Source: CAYJEQ01 sp964370185 (GTDB taxonomy: Bacteria > Bacillota > Clostridia > Oscillospirales > Ruminococcaceae). Taken from it: a DNA stretch of 35,345 bases. The stretch spans positions 1-35,345 of the forward strand of contig CAYJIJ010000019.1 in NCBI GenBank assembly GCA_964370185.1. Reading direction: 5' to 3'. The translations under genes and the position numbers were made by a program. Below the pieces are notes generated by a model, which had not been told where the DNA came from, searched no databases, and saw only the letters and a list, made by a program, of their open reading frames with translations. Below, one piece after another: positions 14,767-21,608 of the stretch (position 1 is its first letter; each line of letters begins with the position of its first letter).

Positions 14767-15567
14767 ATGATTAAACTTAGTATGAAAAACACACTTGTAA
14801 AATGTATTGTTGTGGGAATTTTGACCACATGCTTATCACTTACAGCTTACGCACAGCTCACAGGAGAGTTTTCGGCGGACAGCATGGGGGACTCAGGACA
14901 GGATAATATATCCGAATGGGCGGCTATAAATAAGGATGTTAAAGCATGGCTAAAAATACCTGGAACAAATATCGACTTGCCAGTTGTAATTGGCGATGAC
15001 AACGACGAATATCTGGAGCTTGACTATTACAGAAGAGCAAGTGTAGACGGCGTACTTTGGGCGGATAGCTACACTGAGTTTGGTGAAGCCGATGAAATAA
15101 GCAAAAACACTGTAATATACGGACACAACTGGACAAATGTTTCCTCCACTCCTAAAGTAAGAGATGCAAGCGATGTGATGTTTGCACAGCTTCCAGCATA
15201 CCAATATATAGACTTTGCAAAAGAAACTCCATACATCTACTACTCCACAGATGATGAAGAGATGGTTTGGCAAGTATTTGCAACATTCTACACCGATACC
15301 GACTTCTACTACATTAGAAGTAATCCAAATAAAGAGCAGTTTGTAGAGATTGTTAAGGGTGCGCTTGCAAGAAGCCTGCACAATTTCGACACAGAAGTTA
15401 CCACCTCTGATAACATCCTCACTCTCTCCACCTGCACCCGTGCTTATGGAGCAAGCGCAGACCAGAGATTTGTGGTAATGGCTAAGCTTTTGACTGAAGA
15501 AGAAGCGAAGGTACTCGAAGCAGTTGAAGTAACTCCAAACACTGATTTTATCGCACCAAAGCTATAA
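14767..15567 (+). CDS. Class B sortase
   Basis: The 266-residue membrane-anchored transpeptidase has one N-terminal hydrophobic segment (about 8-30) and then a sortase domain. The catalytic residues are in VIYGHN (H120), LSTCTRAYG (C223) and DQRFVV (R234). The WLKIPGTNIDLPVV segment, the DGVLWAD segment and the TLSTC motif followed by ...RFVV are class B hallmarks. Sortases cut a C-terminal sorting signal and join the protein to the cell wall. No protein with a sorting signal appears in the window, so its substrate lies elsewhere. AGGAGA is directly against an ATG at 14761, so the in-frame ATG at 14767 (7-base spacing) is the better start. It ends at a strong terminator. Confidence 0.9.
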   Translation: MIKLSMKNTLVKCIVVGILTTCLSLTAYAQLTGEFSADSMGDSGQDNISEWAAINKDVKAWLKIPGTNIDLPVVIGDDNDEYLELDYYRRASVDGVLWADSYTEFGEADEISKNTVIYGHNWTNVSSTPKVRDASDVMFAQLPAYQYIDFAKETPYIYYSTDDEEMVWQVFATFYTDTDFYYIRSNPNKEQFVEIVKGALARSLHNFDTEVTTSDNILTLSTCTRAYGASADQRFVVMAKLLTEEEAKVLEAVEVTPNTDFIAPKL

Positions 15568-15585
15568 TAATTACAATATAATCCT

Positions 15586-15622
15586 TGCCTGTTTTCACCA
15601 TTTTTAGTGGCGAAAACAGGCA
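15586..15622 (+). terminator. Rho-independent terminator after sortase gene
   Basis: An 11-bp stem TGCCTGTTTTC/GAAAACAGGCA with an inner CCA/TGG pairing is followed by a run of seven T. It lies 18 bases past the sortase stop. Confidence 0.9.
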
Positions 15623-15694
15623 TTTTTTTATTTTATACCAAATTCGGATAAAATTACAAATTTATTAAATTTAGATTAAATCTGTGAAAAAATA

Positions 15695-15951
15695 TTGAAA
15701 AAAAATTCAAAGTGTATTATAGTAGTAATTGAAAATATTGTATTTCACAATAAAAAATAGTATATGCGGCAAAAAAGAAATTTATGTCCATATAAGCACA
15801 CATTTCGGTATTGTTTTTATTTACACATGGTATCGAATGATTTTTTGTGTATTAACCAAGAATTTGAAATAAGAGATATAACTCTTATCATTTAAATTTT
15901 TAGAGGTTGATATAAATTTAAAAAACATAAAAATTATGGGAGGTTTTTCCA
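15695..15951 (+). promoter_or_regulatory. Promoter and long 5' leader of the BMP-family lipoprotein gene
   Basis: TTGAAA (15695-15700), 17 bases, TATAGT (15718-15723) is a good sigma-A promoter. Transcription from about 15730 leaves a leader of roughly 220 bases before the GGGAGG ribosome site. The leader has a hairpin near 15810-15840 (TTCGGTAT with GTATCGAA, two wobble pairs) and ATAAGAG/CTCTTAT near 15870-15890. I find no purine-riboswitch core. The rest of the 384-bp gap from 15568 holds only the sortase terminator. Confidence 0.55.
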
Positions 15952-17058
15952 ATGAGAAAAATTCTTAGTGCACTACTTGCAGCTACAATGGTATTTTCCC
16001 TTGCAGCATGCTCATCACCAGCTTCTTCCGAGGAGCCAGCAAGCGAAACTCCATCAAGTGAAGCTCCTGCTTCCGAAGAAGCATCTTCTGAAGAGCCAGC
16101 TGAAGAACCCGCTGCCGATTTCAGCGCAGCAATGATCACCGATGTTGGTGGTGTAAATGACCAGTCATTCAACCAATCCGCTTGGGAAGGTCTACAATCT
16201 GCACAAGCAAATCTTGGCATTGAAGTTTCCTACATCGAGTCAAGACAAGAATCCGATTACAGCCCAAACCTTGACATCCTTGCTGATGAAGGCCATGATG
16301 TAATCTGGGCAGTTGGCTTTATGCTACAATCCGCTCTTGCAGATGCAGCAATGAAAAACCCAAATCAGATGTACGCTCTAATTGATGAAGTAGTTACAGA
16401 CACTCCTTCAAACACAGTAAGTGTTCTTTTCAGAGCTCAAGAACCATCTTTCTTAGTTGGTTACATCGCTGGTAAAATGACTGAAACAAACACAGTTGGT
16501 TTCATCGGTGGTATGAAAACTCCTGTTATCGACCAATTCGAATTTGGTTACAGAGCAGGTGTTGCTCATGCAGCTAAAGAAATGGGCAAAGAAATCACAG
16601 TAATTATCGACTATGCTGAAAGCTTCTCCGATGCTGCTAAAGGTAAATCCTTAGCGCTAAAACAATACACAACTGACGGCGTAGACATCATATTCCACGC
16701 TGCTGGTAATGTTGGTACAGGTGCTATCACAGCTGCTCAAGAGCAGGATAAATGGATCATCGGCGTTGACCGTGACCAAAACTACCTCGCTCCTGAACAC
16801 GTACTTACATCCGCTATGAAGCTTGTTGGTACAGCTATGGAGCTTGTAACTACTGACCTTTACAACGGTGTTGACCTATCCGGCCAAACTGTAAGCTACG
16901 GTATTGCTGAAGGTTGTGCGGGTATCGCTCCTACATCTGCAGACAATGTTCCTGCTGATGTACTTGAAGCAACAATGGCTGTTGAAGCTCTAATCGTTGA
17001 TGGTACTATTGTACCTCCTACAACACAAGAAGGCTTAGACGCATTCATTGCTCAGTAA
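15952..17058 (+). CDS. BMP-family (PnrA/TmpC-type) substrate-binding lipoprotein
   Basis: The 368-residue lipoprotein has a signal peptide and a lipobox SLAAC (C20). A Ser/Glu/Ala/Pro linker (21-55) follows, and then a periplasmic-binding fold of the basic membrane protein family: AAMITDVGGVNDQSFNQSAW, the DILADEGHDVIWAVGFMLQSAL stretch, VGFIGGMKTPVIDQFEFGYRAG and IIFHAAGNVGTGAI. Members bind purine nucleosides for ABC uptake or act as surface lipoproteins. The N-D-Q-S-F-N opening and the DQFEFGYRAG segment are ligand-site hallmarks. Codon choice (many AAC, TAC and GGT) differs from neighbours and suggests high expression. It stands alone between a promoter and a terminator, with the ABC permease genes absent from the window. 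Confidence 0.92.
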   Translation: MRKILSALLAATMVFSLAACSSPASSEEPASETPSSEAPASEEASSEEPAEEPAADFSAAMITDVGGVNDQSFNQSAWEGLQSAQANLGIEVSYIESRQESDYSPNLDILADEGHDVIWAVGFMLQSALADAAMKNPNQMYALIDEVVTDTPSNTVSVLFRAQEPSFLVGYIAGKMTETNTVGFIGGMKTPVIDQFEFGYRAGVAHAAKEMGKEITVIIDYAESFSDAAKGKSLALKQYTTDGVDIIFHAAGNVGTGAITAAQEQDKWIIGVDRDQNYLAPEHVLTSAMKLVGTAMELVTTDLYNGVDLSGQTVSYGIAEGCAGIAPTSADNVPADVLEATMAVEALIVDGTIVPPTTQEGLDAFIAQ

Positions 17059-17081
17059 TATTTAATAGAATAATTTAAGTG

Positions 17082-17114
17082 GGTGTTTAATCTGTCTATG
17101 GCGGATTAAACACC
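17082..17114 (+). terminator. Rho-independent terminator after BMP lipoprotein gene
   Basis: An 11-bp perfect stem GGTGTTTAATC/GATTAAACACC with an 11-base loop is followed by TTTCTTGCTTTT, 23 bases past the stop codon. Confidence 0.85.
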
Positions 17115-17179
17115 TTTCTTGCTTTTAAGGCATTTTGATGATAGTATAATAATATCCATTCTATGCTTGGAGGGGTATT

Positions 17180-17971
17180 ATGAATAAGAAATATTATCTT
17201 AGAGAATTATCATTGCTTCAAAAGAAAGAAGCGGCATTTTTAAAGAAATATTCTGATAAAAAGCAGAGCAAATTTGATGATTTTTTATCGGAGAAAATTC
17301 CGCATAAGTTTCAGACAAGCCTCTCAAACGCTTTTTCAAAGGCATTTGAGAGTGTATTCATACATGGCACCGATACTATTGAAAAACTATATAATAAAGA
17401 GGAAAAAGAGCTAAAATACCAAGTGAATAGCTATGCACTTTCTCAAAAAATGGACAAAAAAAGATTTCGCGCTTTTGAGAAGAGCTCATCCACTGCCACA
17501 AGGGGTAATCTGATTTTGAGTGGTGCAAAGGGAATAGGAATGGGTGTGCTCGGCATAGGGCTGCCCGATATACCTATTTTTGCCACTCTTCTTTTAAAAA
17601 GCTGCTACGAAATTTCACTCTCCTACGGATTTGATTACAAGGATATATCCGAGCGCTATTTGATACTCAGCTTAATTGAAGCTTCACTCAGCTATGGTGA
17701 GGAGCTTGCAAACTGCGATCTTCAGGTGAATAAATTTATAAAAAGCAATAATTTGCCCCAAAACTACAGTCATTTAGAGCATATAAAAGTAGTTTCCGAT
17801 AAACTTTGCGACACTATGCTATATATGAAATTTGTACAAGGCATTGCTCTTGTGGGGCTTGTTGGAGGACTTTTTGATACTGCTATAACAAATCGAGTGC
17901 TCTATTATGTGGAGCTCAAACAAAAGCGCCGCCATCTACTCACTGCATATTTAGAAAACTCTGCTCAGTAG
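17180..17971 (+). CDS. EcsC-family protein
   Basis: The 263-residue protein matches the EcsC family. A charged, helical N terminus (1-100) precedes the conserved glycine-rich block ILSGAKGIGMGVLGIGLPDI, then LLLKSCYEISLSYGFD, and a C-terminal MKFVQGIALVGLVGGLFDTA segment. The two hydrophobic blocks (about 115-150 and 215-240) could associate with membrane. The name comes from Bacillus EcsC, encoded next to the EcsAB transporter; its biochemical role is not established. No EcsAB-like genes are here. The ATG has GGAGGGG 8 bases before it. It stands alone, with a gap of about 300 bases before the next gene. Confidence 0.85.
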   Translation: MNKKYYLRELSLLQKKEAAFLKKYSDKKQSKFDDFLSEKIPHKFQTSLSNAFSKAFESVFIHGTDTIEKLYNKEEKELKYQVNSYALSQKMDKKRFRAFEKSSSTATRGNLILSGAKGIGMGVLGIGLPDIPIFATLLLKSCYEISLSYGFDYKDISERYLILSLIEASLSYGEELANCDLQVNKFIKSNNLPQNYSHLEHIKVVSDKLCDTMLYMKFVQGIALVGLVGGLFDTAITNRVLYYVELKQKRRHLLTAYLENSAQ

Positions 17972-18275
17972 GCTGAGAGCTTCCCCTACAAACTACTAAT
18001 TCCAAATGGATAAAATCTAAATACTAAGAAGCTTGTTTATCAGCAAATAACTATTACGGATTTACTAAGGTTGTCAATAACCTTATCCTCTTAAGGCGAT
18101 GAGTAAGGGCGAAAAAATGCCAAAAAGATGCTTTTATCGGCTGTGTGTGCTCGAGTATTGCCACACTGAGATAAAGTTTTACTTGATTTTTTTATGATTA
18201 AGTGGTATTATTAAAATGTAACATCAGCGTAACATTGTTCACCACATTTTTTAGAATAAATTGGAGGTCTGTCTT
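17972..18275. other. Intergenic region upstream of the YjfB-type gene
   Basis: There is no coding sequence in these 304 bases. I see a small perfect hairpin AAGGTT-N6-AACCTT (18067-18084). A possible promoter with TTGATT, 16 bases and TATTAT (about 18184-18211) precedes the small motility-type gene. I looked for a c-di-GMP riboswitch because of the downstream gene and did not find its core. Confidence 0.4.
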
Positions 18276-18461
18276 ATGGATATTTCTACATATATGTCTT
18301 CAACTCATTTAGCTCTTCAGCACACCCTTTCAATGGCAGTTGCAGATATGGCTATGAATTCAACGGCTGCTAATATGGCAACCCTTGTTTCAGACATGAC
18401 CGAAATGCTTCCACCTCAAGGCGTGGATGGCTTAGGTGTGCATCTCGATGTTATGGCGTAA
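18276..18461 (+). CDS. YjfB-type putative motility protein (61 aa)
   Basis: The short peptide starts MDISTYMSSTHLALQHTLSM and has a middle helix AVADMAMNSTAANMATLVSDM. It ends in GLGVHLDVMA. This matches the YjfB putative motility protein family in length, the MDI start, the alanine/methionine-rich helices and the glycine-[HN]-[IL]-D-[VI] end. In Bacillus the family is linked to the motility sigma factor regulon; its function is unknown. The ATG at 18276 has TTGGAGGTC about 8 bases upstream; the TTG inside that ribosome site is not the start. No flagellar genes are in the window. It ends at its own terminator, so it is monocistronic. Confidence 0.8.
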   Translation: MDISTYMSSTHLALQHTLSMAVADMAMNSTAANMATLVSDMTEMLPPQGVDGLGVHLDVMA

Positions 18462-18479
18462 TTTTTTTCTTAAATAGTT

Positions 18480-18504
18480 ATCCCCATTCTTAGAGAATGG
18501 GGAT
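18480..18504 (+). terminator. Rho-independent terminator after YjfB-type gene
   Basis: A 10-bp perfect stem ATCCCCATTC/GAATGGGGAT with a five-base loop and a TTTCTTTT tail lies 19 bases past the stop codon. Confidence 0.9.
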
Positions 18505-18566
18505 TTTCTTTTGCTTTTTTGCTGTTTAAAGATAAGCGGTTGGCAAAATATTTGAGATAGCGGTGG

Positions 18567-18660
18567 CGAGCCCCGATGCCCTCAAGGCATCTAACGCCTA
18601 CGGCGTTAGCCCCATAGAACCTTTCCTATTAATAGGAAAGGTTCTATGGGTCGGGGCTCG
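18567..18660. repeat. Cloverleaf-like nested palindrome
   Basis: A perfect 10-bp outer stem (18567-18576 with 18651-18660) encloses three consecutive perfect hairpins: GATGCC-5-GGCATC (18575-18591), CTAACGCC-TAC-GGCGTTAG (18591-18609), and a 19-bp stem with a two-base loop (18611-18629 with 18632-18650). There is no coding sequence. Nearly every base is paired and all arms are perfect, unlike an ordinary terminator. It could be a folded RNA, a recombination or replication site, or a REP-like element. It occupies part of the gap between the convergent yjfB-type and spoVM genes. Confidence 0.75.
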
Positions 18661-18724
18661 TATCGCAGACGCTGTGTGGGGCGAAAATCCGTCTTCTTAG
18701 GGTGACCTACAAAACACCATAAAG

Positions 18725-18768
18725 AAAACTACCAAAACCAGAAACACAAATCCGATTTCGGTAGTTTT
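18725..18768. terminator. Terminator downstream of spoVM (bidirectional)
   Basis: AAAACTACC (18725-18733) pairs with GGTAGTTTT (18760-18768), and partly paired inner bases extend the stem. On the minus strand it ends in TTTTCTTTAT, about 60 bases after the spoVM stop. On the plus strand TTTTT follows as well. Confidence 0.65.
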
Positions 18769-18830
18769 TATACCTGCTCCACGCTATTCTCAACAATTGC
18801 AAAATAAGCTCTATTATAATTTTATGTATC

Positions 18831-18911
18831 CTATTTTGTCGGCTTAATTCTAAAAATCATCCTTAAAACCCCTGAAAATAATTTCGGACTTTTCATCACT
18901 ACGATTTTCAT
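18831..18911 (-). CDS. spoVM: SpoVM-like spore coat anchoring peptide (26 aa)
   Basis: A 26-codon gene starts at ATG 18911 with AAGGTGG about 8 bases before it. The peptide begins MKIVVMKSPKLFSGVLR. Bacillus SpoVM is also 26 residues and begins MKFYTIKLPKFLGGIVR; M1, K2, K7, P9, K10, G14 and R17 coincide, including the P9 known to matter for its shallow amphipathic helix. SpoVM sits on the curved forespore membrane and anchors the coat ATPase SpoIVA. Position supports the call: in Bacillus spoVM follows prpC-prkC-rsgA-rpe-thiN, and here it lies downstream of thiN on the same strand, two small genes further on. Its ribosome site overlaps the stop of the preceding membrane protein. This marks the organism as a spore former or a recent descendant of one. 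Confidence 0.85.
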   Translation of the reverse strand: MKIVVMKSPKLFSGVLRMIFRIKPTK

Positions 18912-18923
18912 CAAAACACCACC

Positions 18924-19091
18924 TTAATAAGTTATTGAATACAGTCCAAGTGCTATTAGACATATACAGAAAATTGTAAATATAAATTCATATGAGCCTA
19001 CAAAAGCTAAAAACACCCCTGTGCCAAAACAGATTACCACAAGTGGCGTAAAACATATACAACCTCCGCCACGCCTGAAACGCCTTTTCAT
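18924..19091 (-). CDS. Small double-membrane-spanning protein upstream of spoVM (55 aa)
   Basis: A 55-codon gene with AAGGGGG about 7 bases before the ATG. The N terminus is strongly basic and glycine-rich (MKRRFRRGGGCICF). Two hydrophobic spans follow (about 16-32 and 36-54), separated by the short GSYE turn. Four cysteines lie in or near the spans. I do not recognise a named family. The stop codon lies within the spoVM ribosome site, so the two small genes look translationally coupled and a sporulation role is a fair guess. A terminator lies between it and the ECF-type gene upstream, so it needs its own promoter or read-through. Confidence 0.7.
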   Translation of the reverse strand: MKRRFRRGGGCICFTPLVVICFGTGVFLAFVGSYEFIFTIFCICLIALGLYSITY

Positions 19092-19128
19092 AGCACAGCC
19101 CCCTTACCATTAACCAAAGGATATAAAA

Positions 19129-19182
19129 ATCCCTTTTACACATATAACAATCCTCTTGGTTTATTATATGTGTAAAAGGGAT
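19129..19182 (-). terminator. Rho-independent terminator after the ECF S-component gene
   Basis: A perfect 18-bp stem (19129-19146 with 19165-19182) is followed on the minus strand by TTTTTATAT, 47 bases past the stop of the ECF gene. Confidence 0.85.
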
Positions 19183-19229
19183 TACTGTTACTATTTTATA
19201 AGCTTACTAAGCCTGACCCCTATACTCCT

Positions 19230-19868
19230 CTAAAATGGCATTATATCATTGCGCTTTGCCATCTTTAAGAGTGGGAGTGATACCGCCGTCGCAATAATGG
19301 TGGCAACAATGGCTTCTATTACACCGTTTACCGAGATAATTCCAATGATAAGGGTGAGTAGTTCGTCCACCGAGCTCCCCCTTGCCTCTGCATAGCTTTC
19401 GCCAAAAAATATGTAGATACCGCCCATTACGAGCACGGTGTTTGTTATCGAACCTAAAAATCCTGCAACCGCTGTGCCAAGCGCCGCTTTTGCGCCTATT
19501 TTCCTCAGCGCACTGTATGTATACGCTGCCACTACACCTATCAGTATGCGGGGCACAAAACAGATTACTACACTTAAAAAGCCACCGCTGAATTCACCCA
19601 AATTATAAAATGGAGTAAATACAAATGAAGTGATTGTGGGGTTTACAGTGTTGTTTATAAAGCTTGTAAGCCCGAAAACACCGCCCAAAAATCCGCCAGC
19701 ACGGGGACCCAGTACTATTCCACCTATTATAACGGGGATATGTATCGTGGTGGCTCTTATTGCTCCCACTGGTATATAACCGAGCATAGGTATTGCTGCA
19801 AGCACTCCTATAATCGCTGTAAAGAGTGCCAGTTGCACCATTTGCTTTGTTTTTTGCCTGTTTATCAT
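19230..19868 (-). CDS. ECF transporter S component (substrate-binding membrane subunit)
   Basis: A 212-residue integral membrane protein with about six hydrophobic spans. After the basic MINRQKTKQMVQLALFTAII start it has IPVGAIRATTIHIPVIIGGI and LGPRAGGFLGGVFGLTSFI. This pattern belongs to energy-coupling-factor S components of the pantothenate/folate-like group. These proteins bind a vitamin and work with the shared EcfT and EcfA subunits, which are not encoded here. The ligand cannot be told from sequence. The ATG at 19868 is preferred to a GTG at 19916 because GGGAGGGAGA lies directly upstream. Its promoter and long leader lie between it and thiN, so it is a separate transcription unit. 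Confidence 0.83.
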   Translation of the reverse strand: MINRQKTKQMVQLALFTAIIGVLAAIPMLGYIPVGAIRATTIHIPVIIGGIVLGPRAGGFLGGVFGLTSFINNTVNPTITSFVFTPFYNLGEFSGGFLSVVICFVPRILIGVVAAYTYSALRKIGAKAALGTAVAGFLGSITNTVLVMGGIYIFFGESYAEARGSSVDELLTLIIGIISVNGVIEAIVATIIATAVSLPLLKMAKRNDIMPF

Positions 19869-20048
19869 GTCGGTTTCTCCCTCCCGATATGTTGTTTTGC
19901 CCATGTTTTTCATCACACTAAATAATTTATTAGCTCCTCTTAAATCTTCTTACATCATGGGGTTTCGTTTGCTTCAGTAAGCCTTTCAAAGGCTCTACTC
20001 TTGGCATTATTCGTCCTAAATTATATTAATATAGTATGTTTTAATCAA
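19869..20048 (-). promoter_or_regulatory. Promoter and long leader of the ECF S-component gene
   Basis: On the minus strand TTGATT (20048-20043), 17 bases, TATAAT (20025-20020) is an almost ideal sigma-A promoter. Transcription from about 20013 gives a leader of roughly 145 bases. It carries an AGCCTTT-GA-AAAGGCT hairpin (19981-19996) and conserved-looking purine-rich stretches. Many ECF vitamin genes have riboswitch leaders, but I cannot match this one to the TPP, folate, riboflavin, cobalamin or preQ1 cores. Confidence 0.55.
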
Positions 20049-20088
20049 TTGTATACCAAAAATACACTTTTGTAAATAGTAGTATCTT

Positions 20089-20733
20089 TTATTCTTTCGG
20101 GGTAATCATTATGAGTAATTTACCCTTTTTAACAGATATCTCGGCAGGCTCTGAGAGAAATTCATTGCTCACGCCTATTGGAAATTCACTTTGTATGGTA
20201 TGACCACTGAGCTCATATTTACTATTTTTTATATCCACACCCACCGACTGCTCGGATAGCGAAAAAACGGACAAATAGCTTTTTGTGCTCGGTGGGATTG
20301 TTATTTTAGAATTAATTAGTAAAAAAGCAGTGGTAAAATTATCAAATATAATCGCCTTAGCTCCTAAGCTGTGCACAAACATCAATGTTTGTATGGATGC
20401 AAAGCTATGGTCCGGTCTGCCTCCCATAACACCTAAAAAAGCCATGCTTTTATAGCCTTTCCCCACTGCGTAGCGCACCGCATATATTGTATCGGTGTCG
20501 TCCTTTATGGGGTTTAGGTGGAGAGTTTCCACTGTTTTCTCAACTTCGCCCTTGTTTAACGAGTCGAAATCTCCGAGTACAATATCTGGTTTAATGCCAT
20601 ATTTTTTGCAGTGTTTATATCCACCGTCACAGCAGATTATAAAATCATTTTCGCTAATATTTACAGATTTTATAACCTTTTTATTCACCCTTGAAGCGCC
20701 TATTATTACTGCTCTTTTTTGTTTTTCTCCCAC
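20089..20733 (-). CDS. thiN: Thiamine pyrophosphokinase
   Basis: The 214-residue enzyme transfers pyrophosphate from ATP to thiamine to make thiamine diphosphate. The catalytic blocks are all present: CDGGYKH, PDIVLGDFDSL, KDDTDTIYAV and GVMGGRPDHSFA. A C-terminal beta domain carries the thiamine site. The GTG start at 20733 overlaps the rsgA end by 28 bases and has AAGGGG about 9 bases upstream, so it is translated as part of the prpC-prkC-rsgA operon. In Bacillus rpe lies between rsgA and thiN; it is missing here. The length is normal for the Firmicutes ThiN group. Confidence 0.93.
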   Translation of the reverse strand: MGEKQKRAVIIGASRVNKKVIKSVNISENDFIICCDGGYKHCKKYGIKPDIVLGDFDSLNKGEVEKTVETLHLNPIKDDTDTIYAVRYAVGKGYKSMAFLGVMGGRPDHSFASIQTLMFVHSLGAKAIIFDNFTTAFLLINSKITIPPSTKSYLSVFSLSEQSVGVDIKNSKYELSGHTIQSEFPIGVSNEFLSEPAEISVKKGKLLIMITPKE

Positions 20734-21608
20734 TGTTTTATCCCCTTTGCCTCTTCATACATAGCGAGATAACTATTATGCCTTGAGGAGGACACACTCC
20801 CCTCTTGCACTGCTTTTAGCACTGCACATCCCTGCTCTTTGGTGTGTGAACAGTCGCTGAATTTGCAGTTATCACTGTGCTTTTCAAATTCTCTAAAGCA
20901 CCCTGCAAGCTCTTCTTTTAAGATTATATCGAATTTATCAGCTTCTATTGCTGAAAACCCTGGGGTATCCGCTATGTAGCCACCGTTTTCCATGCTAAAA
21001 AGCTCAACATGGCGTGTGGTGTGCTTGCCCCTACCAAGTTTTTTGCTTATTTCGGCGGTTTTAAGTGACAAATTTTCATCAATGGCATTTAGTAGGCTGG
21101 ACTTTCCTGCACCTGTGTTGCCACAAAATGCTGATATGCCATTATTTAGTGCATGCTTTAGCTCTTGCACACCTTCCCCCGTCTCTGAGCTGACCAAAAA
21201 GCTCTCAAAACCTGCTTTTTGATACATCACTTTGATGGGTTCACCGTTTAGAATGTCGTTTTTAGTGACCACAATCACTGGCTCAATTTCTCGATATTCG
21301 GCTATTGCAATGAGCTTATCGAGTATCATGAAATTAGGTGATGGCTCGGCGGTGGACACCACCATTACAAGCCTCCCTATATTGGCAAGCGGTGGGCGAA
21401 TTAAAAAATTCTCCCTATCCAGTATCGAGATGATATATCCCTTTTCGTCATCGGTGTGGGATATCATCACCATATCGCCCACATACGGGGTTAGGGAGTC
21501 CTTTCTAAAGACTCCCCTTGCCCTGCATTCTACGACGCGGCTCGCTGTTTTCACATAGTAAAAACCGCCCGTAGCCTTTACTATCAATCCCTTTTCTTCA
21601 TTCATCAC
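20706..21608 (-). CDS. rsgA: Ribosome small-subunit-dependent GTPase RsgA (CpgA)
   Basis: A circularly permuted GTPase of 300 residues that checks late 30S subunit assembly. An N-terminal OB fold (1-65) precedes the permuted G domain: TKND (G4), then GNTGAGKSSLLN (G1), the T-rich switch GRGKHTTRH and DTPGF (G3). It ends in a zinc knuckle NCKFSDCSHTKEQGC with its three Cys and one His. The GTG start lies at the end of prkC as GTGATGA, and an ATG follows at once, so either could be used. Its gene order next to prkC and prpC is standard in Firmicutes. Confidence 0.95.
   Translation of the reverse strand: MMNEEKGLIVKATGGFYYVKTASRVVECRARGVFRKDSLTPYVGDMVMISHTDDEKGYIISILDRENFLIRPPLANIGRLVMVVSTAEPSPNFMILDKLIAIAEYREIEPVIVVTKNDILNGEPIKVMYQKAGFESFLVSSETGEGVQELKHALNNGISAFCGNTGAGKSSLLNAIDENLSLKTAEISKKLGRGKHTTRHVELFSMENGGYIADTPGFSAIEADKFDIILKEELAGCFREFEKHSDNCKFSDCSHTKEQGCAVLKAVQEGSVSSSRHNSYLAMYEEAKGIKQWEKNKKEQ

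Noticed and set aside
17972..18275. c-di-GMP (GEMM) riboswitch upstream of the motility-type peptide
   Set aside because: I looked for the conserved core around AGGGCAAACC and GGACGCAAAGCC and it is not there.
18261..18275. TTG start for the YjfB-type peptide
   Set aside because: That TTG is part of the TTGGAGG ribosome site; ATG at 18276 gives the family-typical MDI start.
18567..18660. tRNA gene, because of the cloverleaf shape
   Set aside because: Stems are too long and perfect, there is no seven-base anticodon loop, and no TTCGAATC-type T arm.
19981..20025. TPP riboswitch, suggested by TAATGCCA in the ECF leader near thiN
   Set aside because: The rest of the TPP core (CTGAGA, ACCTGAT and the closing stem) is missing, and the promoter lies directly upstream, leaving no room for it.
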